DNA from: Planctomycetota bacterium
Lineage (GTDB): Bacteria > Planctomycetota > Phycisphaerae > Tepidisphaerales > Tepidisphaeraceae
Direction: 5' to 3'
Assembly: GCA_023417885.1 (NCBI GenBank)
Contig: JAEZED010000099.1
Coordinates: forward strand, 1 to 8,972
DNA length: 8,972 nt
Both the position numbers and the translations under genes were made by a program. Numbering within the stretch: the stretch's first letter is position 1; every line of letters starts with the position of its first letter. The notes beneath the pieces are model-generated. The model saw only the letters and a program-made list of their open reading frames with translations, made no database searches and was not told where the DNA came from. Positions 5,989 through 8,972 of this stretch are shown one piece after another.

Positions 5989-6390
5989 ATGCCCATCGTC
6001 GGCCATGGGATCGACATCGTCGAGGTGGAGCGCTTCCGAGGCCTGATCGAGCGTCACGGGGAGCGATTCCTGGGGCGTTGCTTCACCCCGGAGGAGGTGG
6101 CCTACGCCGGCCGGCGTCCCCAGCGGTTCGCCGAGCATCTCGCCGCCCGCTTCGCGGCCAAGGAGGCGGTGCTGAAGGTGCTGGGGACGGGCATGCGTCA
6201 CGGCATCGGCTGGTGCGACATCGAGGTGGTGCGGCTTCCGACAGGCCAGCCGACGCTGCGCCTGGCCGGCGAGGCCGCCCGGATCGCCGGGGAGCGCGGC
6301 ATCGTCTCGTGGCACCTTTCCCTTTCCCATATCGCGACGCACGCCACGGCCAGCGCGATCGGGCTGGCGGCGCTGCCCAGGTCGGAATAA
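5989..6390 (+). CDS. acpS: Holo-[acyl-carrier-protein] synthase
   Basis: AcpS moves the 4'-phosphopantetheine arm of CoA onto a serine of apo-ACP, activating it for fatty-acid synthesis in the cytoplasm. The 133-residue length is typical of the small trimeric AcpS type. Conserved blocks are GHGIDIVEVERF with Asp9, and ARFAAKEAVLKVLGTG with Glu59; Asp9 and Glu59 correspond to the Mg2+ ligands. FLGRCFTPEEVAYA and the C-terminal WHLSLSHIATHATASAIG strand are also present. There is no Shine-Dalgarno before the ATG, but TATCAT lies 6 nt upstream. It is divergent from the isomerase gene. The next + strand gene starts 141 nt downstream, so the two need not be cotranscribed. Confidence 0.95.
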   Translation: MPIVGHGIDIVEVERFRGLIERHGERFLGRCFTPEEVAYAGRRPQRFAEHLAARFAAKEAVLKVLGTGMRHGIGWCDIEVVRLPTGQPTLRLAGEAARIAGERGIVSWHLSLSHIATHATASAIGLAALPRSE

Positions 6391-6531
6391 GCGGCCTTCC
6401 GCGGGCGATTTGTGACGGGGCGCAGGCAGCGCTCGTCGTTTACACTCGCGACCGCGGGTGGGTCGGGGTGTGGTGAGGGGGCGTGGGTGGCGTTCCAGTC
6501 CTGTCCTCGAAACCGCATCGGAGAGATTCAC

Positions 6532-7530
6532 ATGCCCAGCCAGATCCCGTTCAACGGTCCGTCGCGTCGTTCCATCCTCGGCGCCGCCGGCGCGATGGTC
6601 GCCGCATCGGTCGCGCCGGTCGCCCTTGCGCAGCAGCGCAGCGGCGTTCAGGCCGCCCAGCCGCCGGCTCAGAGCGGAGGCGAGGAGCTGCTGATGCGGA
6701 CGATTCCCTCCAGCGGTGAGAAGATCCCGTCGATCGGGCTGGGCACGTCGCGCCAGTTCGACGCCGACCCGAACGACCAGGCCGCGATGGAGGAGCTCAA
6801 GGCGGCGCTCCAGGCCTTCCTGGACAACGGCGGAACCGTTGTGGACAGCTCGCCCATGTACGGGCGCGCCGAGGAGGTCGTCGGCAAGCTCTCGACGGAG
6901 ATGGGGATCAACGACCGGTTGTGGCTGGCGACGAAGGTCTGGACGCAGCGCGGCCAGAACGGCCCCGAGCAGATGCAGGAGTCGATGAAGCTGATGGGCC
7001 GCGAAGGCGGGCCGATCGAGCTGATGCAGGTTCACAACCTGGTGGACATCGAGGAGCACCTGCCGCGGCTGAAGGAGATGAAGGAGAGCGGCACGTACAA
7101 GTACATCGGGATCACCAGCTCGGCGCGCAACGTCATTCCGGAGCTGACGGAGTATGCCGAAGGGAAGAAGGGGGACGGCGTGAAGCTCGATTTCATCCAG
7201 CTCCCGTACAACGTCGAGCTGCGCGAAGCCGAGGAGCGCCTGCTGCCGGCCTGCCGCGAGAACGGCGTGGCGACGATGATCAACGTGCCCTTCGGCAGCG
7301 GGCGCATCTTCCGCGAGCTGGGGGACAAGCCGCTGCCGGATCACGCGAAGGAGTGGGCTGACAGTTGGGCGCAGGCGATGCTGAAGTTCAGCCTCGCCAA
7401 CGAGGCGGTGACGGTGATCATCCCGGGCACGAGCGACCCGAAGCACGCCATCGACAACACGAACGCCATGCGCGGACGGCTCCCGACGGAAGAGGAGCGC
7501 CGCCGCCTGCTCGAAGCCGTCGGGGCGTGA
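6532..7530 (+). CDS. Tat-exported aldo/keto reductase
   Basis: A 332-residue oxidoreductase of the aldo/keto reductase fold. The N-terminus has a twin-arginine signal (SRRSILGAAGAMVAASVAPVALAQ), with probable cleavage after ALA near residue 33, then a Gln/Ala/Pro linker. The reductase domain runs from about 54 to 330. The catalytic tetrad is visible: Asp105 and Tyr110 in VVDSSPMYGRAEE, Lys135 in LWLATKVW, and His168 in LMQVHNL. The C-terminal IIPGTSDPKHAIDNTNAMRGRL is a usual cofactor-side block. ATG 6532 was chosen because GGAGAG stands about 7 nt upstream and it begins directly at the signal peptide; an upstream in-frame ATG at 6412 has no such support. The substrate cannot be told. A possible -10 TACACT is at 6441-6446. 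Confidence 0.92.
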   Translation: MPSQIPFNGPSRRSILGAAGAMVAASVAPVALAQQRSGVQAAQPPAQSGGEELLMRTIPSSGEKIPSIGLGTSRQFDADPNDQAAMEELKAALQAFLDNGGTVVDSSPMYGRAEEVVGKLSTEMGINDRLWLATKVWTQRGQNGPEQMQESMKLMGREGGPIELMQVHNLVDIEEHLPRLKEMKESGTYKYIGITSSARNVIPELTEYAEGKKGDGVKLDFIQLPYNVELREAEERLLPACRENGVATMINVPFGSGRIFRELGDKPLPDHAKEWADSWAQAMLKFSLANEAVTVIIPGTSDPKHAIDNTNAMRGRLPTEEERRRLLEAVGA

Positions 7531-7563
7531 GTTTCGCGACGTATCACAGTCGGTTCTGACCAC

Positions 7564-7596
7564 CAGCCCGGGGCACCCGCCCCGGGCTGTTCTTCT
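7564..7596 (+). terminator. Intrinsic terminator of the aldo/keto reductase gene
   Basis: A perfect 10-bp stem, CAGCCCGGGG (7564-7573) with CCCCGGGCTG (7580-7589), closes a 6-nt loop and is followed by TTCTTCT. It lies 33 nt after the reductase stop and isolates it from the next promoter. Confidence 0.8.
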
Positions 7597-7615
7597 GCGC
7601 AACCGGCCCAAATGC

Positions 7616-7635
7616 ATGTCAAGTTAGCTTGACAT
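7616..7635. promoter_or_regulatory. Operator-like dyad 1 (covers the -35 box)
   Basis: ATGTCAAG-TTAG-CTTGACAT is a perfect 20-bp interrupted inverted repeat, centred at 7625.5. Its right arm contains the TTGACA -35 hexamer. It is a near copy of the dyad at 7638-7655. Confidence 0.8.
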
Positions 7636-7657
7636 CATGTAAAGGGGGCTTTACAAT
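7629..7657 (+). promoter_or_regulatory. Sigma-70-type promoter of the membrane-protein/XRE cassette
   Basis: TTGACA (7629-7634), a 17-nt spacer and TACAAT (7652-7657) are nearly consensus. The start of transcription is expected near 7664, followed by GGAG (7673-7676) 6 nt before the ATG at 7683. It is the best promoter in the window and is overlapped by both dyads. Confidence 0.85.
7638..7655. promoter_or_regulatory. Operator-like dyad 2 (covers the spacer and -10 box)
   Basis: TGTAAAG-GGGG-CTTTACA is a perfect 18-bp interrupted inverted repeat, centred at 7646.5. Each arm differs from that of dyad 1 by one base (TGTAAAG versus TGTCAAG). The centre-to-centre distance is 21 bp, two turns of B-DNA. 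Confidence 0.8.
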
Positions 7658-7682
7658 GCGCGCAGACTTCACGGAGACTGCC

Positions 7683-8102
7683 ATGACACATTCGTCCGGA
7701 CCGATCCGCTCCCGATCGCCGGGGGCCGTGCTGTACGGGCTCTACGTCGTCGCCCTGTCCCTCTGCCTCCTCGGCAACCTCGTGATCCGCCTCGGGCAGC
7801 GCGGCGGGTGGCTTCCGGAGTGGGGGCAGCTTGCACTGGCATTGGTGGCTTGCCTCCCGCTTGCTGTCGCCGCCGTGTTGTTCTGGCGACTGCTGAGGCG
7901 GGAACTCGACGAGATGCTCCAGCGCATCGTGCTGGAGGGGATGGCCTTCGCGCTGATCGTCTTCGTGCCTCTCTCGGCGCTCTATGTCAACCTCCGCACC
8001 GCCGGCGCATGGACGCCGCGCCTGGATCCGCCGGACATCCTCCTTGCCCCGGCCCTTCTCGTGGCGGTCGGGATTGCGATCGCGTGGAGACGATACCAGT
8101 GA
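7683..8102 (+). CDS. Small 4-TM membrane protein paired with an XRE regulator
   Basis: A 139-residue integral membrane protein of unknown function. Four hydrophobic segments lie at about 15-36, 48-70, 84-103 and 117-135. Between the second and third, a charged motif, ELDEMLQRIVLEGMAFA (74-90), runs into the third segment. I recall similar motifs in small membrane proteins encoded beside XRE-type regulators, but no activity can be assigned. ATG 7683 was chosen because GGAG stands 6 nt upstream. The upstream in-frame TTG 7629 and ATG 7656 lie inside the -35 and -10 boxes and would not be on the transcript. The stop codon overlaps the start of the next gene (GTGA), so the two are probably translated together. 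Confidence 0.82.
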   Translation: MTHSSGPIRSRSPGAVLYGLYVVALSLCLLGNLVIRLGQRGGWLPEWGQLALALVACLPLAVAAVLFWRLLRRELDEMLQRIVLEGMAFALIVFVPLSALYVNLRTAGAWTPRLDPPDILLAPALLVAVGIAIAWRRYQ

Positions 8103-8299
8103 AGAACCGGCTTCCGGAGCTTCGCGCCGCCCGCGGGTGGAGCCAGGAGGAGCTGGCGCGCCGGCTGGAGGTGTCACGGCAGACAGTGAACGCGCTGGAG
8201 CGCGGGAAGTACGACCCGAGCCTTCCGCTGGCGTTCCGGATCGCGCGGCTTTTCGGGCAGCGGATCGAGGAGATCTTCCACCCTGACCGCGATCGCTGA
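8099..8299 (+). CDS. Small XRE-family HTH transcriptional regulator
   Basis: A 66-residue protein that is almost only a Cro/CI-type helix-turn-helix: LPELRAARGWSQEELARRLE, then VSRQTVNALERGKYDPSLP, then LAFRIARLFGQRIEEIF. Helix 2 is about residues 15-23 and the recognition helix about 27-35. It resembles the short YozG-like regulators, with no sensor or dimerisation domain beyond the fold. It starts with GTG at 8099 inside the stop of the membrane-protein gene (GTGA overlap), with GGAG 10 nt upstream. A longer in-frame reading from 7808 exists but would run antisense to sense through the membrane gene and is not credible. It probably binds the two dyads before the cassette; that is inference. 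It ends 5 bp from the convergent pdxH stop. Confidence 0.85.
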   Translation: MKNRLPELRAARGWSQEELARRLEVSRQTVNALERGKYDPSLPLAFRIARLFGQRIEEIFHPDRDR

Positions 8300-8304
8300 G
8301 GCAC

Positions 8305-8889
8305 TCACGGATTGAGCAGGCTCTTGCGCCAAGTCTCTGCGTCGCGCACGTAGAGCTCGCGCTTGTGCATGCGGAACTCCACCTCCGTCCAGATCTCCAC
8401 GCGCTCGGGCGTTAGCCGGAACCCGCCCCAGTGCGGCGGGCAGGGAACGTCACGTCCCTCGTATCGCTTCTCCATCTCCGCGACGCGCGCCTGGAATGCC
8501 TCGTAGCTCTCCAGCGGCCGGCTCTGCGCCGACGCCCACGCCGCAAGCTGGCTGTTGCGCGGGCGCTGCGCGAAGTACTCCGCCGACTCCTGCGGCGAGG
8601 TTCTGGCGACGCTTCCTTCGAGGCGGATCTGCTTCTGAATGGTGTTCCAGTGAACGCAGATGGCGGCGCGGGGATTCTCGGCGAGGTCTCGCCCCTTGCT
8701 CGACTCGTAGTTCGTGAAGAAGGCCACGCCCATCCGCTCCCCTCGCGGGACGATCGAGCGGAAGAGAACCATGCGCACCGCCGGCCTTCCCGAGGCGTCG
8801 GCGGTCGCCAGCGCGCACGCCTCCGGCCAGGCCTCGGTCTGCTTTGCCCGCTCATACTCCGCCGCGAAGATCGCCAGGGGGTTTTCCAT
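8305..8889 (-). CDS. pdxH: Pyridoxamine/pyridoxine 5'-phosphate oxidase
   Basis: An FMN enzyme that oxidises pyridoxine or pyridoxamine 5'-phosphate to pyridoxal 5'-phosphate with O2, the last step of B6 synthesis and salvage. The 194-residue product is of normal length. Family blocks: ACALATADASGRPAVRMVLFR, FFTNYESSKGRDLAENPRAA, the QKQIRLEGSVART...ESAEYFAQRPRNSQLAAWASAQS segment, and the C-terminal WGGFRLTPERVEIWTEVEFRMHKRE. The last block has FRMHKRE where many members read RLHDR, a small departure. The C-terminus (ETWRKSLLNP) takes the place of the usual ...RLxP ending. There is no Shine-Dalgarno; TAAGAT sits 9 nt before the ATG. It converges on the XRE gene. Confidence 0.93.
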   Translation of the reverse strand: MENPLAIFAAEYERAKQTEAWPEACALATADASGRPAVRMVLFRSIVPRGERMGVAFFTNYESSKGRDLAENPRAAICVHWNTIQKQIRLEGSVARTSPQESAEYFAQRPRNSQLAAWASAQSRPLESYEAFQARVAEMEKRYEGRDVPCPPHWGGFRLTPERVEIWTEVEFRMHKRELYVRDAETWRKSLLNP

Positions 8890-8898
8890 CGCTGGTCG

Positions 8899-8904
8899 AT
8901 CTTA
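8899..8904 (-). promoter_or_regulatory. Possible -10 element of pdxH
   Basis: TAAGAT on the - strand lies 9 nt before the pdxH ATG, slightly farther than the 6-7 nt seen before other genes here. No -35 is clear. If the partial gene at the right edge is real, pdxH could instead be transcribed with it. Confidence 0.2.
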
Positions 8905-8910
8905 CACGGA

Positions 8911-8972
8911 TCATGTCTTGAGCATGCGCGCGACCTGGGTGGGGGCGAGCTGGTTGAATCGGGTGGTAGGTG
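8911..8972 (-). CDS. Possible C-terminal end of a gene cut by the right edge
   Basis: One - strand frame is open from the window edge to a TGA at 8911-8913 and reads PTTRFNQLAPTQVARMLKT at its end. The composition looks protein-like, and the stop would lie 21 nt before pdxH. Only about 20 codons are visible, so the product cannot be recognised and the call may be chance. Confidence 0.3.
   Translation of the reverse strand, partial: PTTRFNQLAPTQVARMLKT

Noticed and set aside
4946..6046. 366-codon open frame on the + strand
   Set aside because: Antisense to the parvulin gene, which has a signal peptide and a full rotamase domain; the translation is compositionally a shadow.
5869..7617. 582-codon open frame on the - strand
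   Set aside because: It lies antisense to acpS and the aldo/keto reductase, both clear families. Its Arg/His/Leu-rich, low-complexity translation is typical of antisense frames in GC-rich genes.
7629..7682. Upstream starts TTG 7629 and ATG 7656 for the 4-TM protein
   Set aside because: They fall within the -35 and -10 hexamers; ATG 7683 has GGAG at 6 nt.
8099..8299. XRE gene as the antitoxin of a toxin-antitoxin pair
   Set aside because: The partner is a 4-TM protein of 139 residues with no toxin motif, and it precedes the regulator; a regulatory pair fits as well or better.

Overview
The window is GC-rich bacterial chromosome. I infer Planctomycetota, probably a Phycisphaerae-like lineage. 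The clues are a membrane protein that opens with a CPxCGYNLRGL...CPECG zinc ribbon, a protein architecture I associate with that phylum, the frequent lack of Shine-Dalgarno sites, and the strong G/C third-position bias that creates long antisense shadow ORFs. No tRNA, rRNA, insertion sequence or CRISPR array was seen. Most of the window is ordinary chromosomal housekeeping.

Layout: on the + strand the left part carries tryptophan 2,3-dioxygenase, a zinc-ribbon multi-pass membrane protein and an MCE/MlaD-type lipid-transport protein, closed by two hairpins. On the - strand, reading right to left, come a secreted parvulin-type prolyl isomerase and the conserved infC-rpmI-rplT translation cluster (IF3, L35, L20). 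The infC-rpmI gap holds a 14-bp hairpin and a promoter-like element, so the cluster may be expressed from more than one promoter. Divergent from the isomerase, on the + strand, is holo-ACP synthase (acpS), then a Tat-exported aldo/keto reductase with its own terminator. Next comes a compact two-gene cassette: a 4-TM protein and a 66-residue XRE-type regulator that overlap by GTGA. A pyridoxamine 5'-phosphate oxidase (pdxH) converges on it from the - strand. The right edge may cut the end of another - strand gene.

The most interesting part is the promoter of the membrane-protein/XRE cassette. A near-consensus sigma-70 promoter (TTGACA, 17 nt, TACAAT) is covered by two near-identical perfect dyads, TGTCAAG-N4-CTTGACA and TGTAAAG-N4-CTTTACA. 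Their centres are exactly 21 bp apart, two helical turns. This looks like a tandem operator for the XRE regulator encoded downstream. A second pattern is a TAnnnT hexamer placed 6-7 nt before the ATG of four separate genes, which suggests leaderless transcription.
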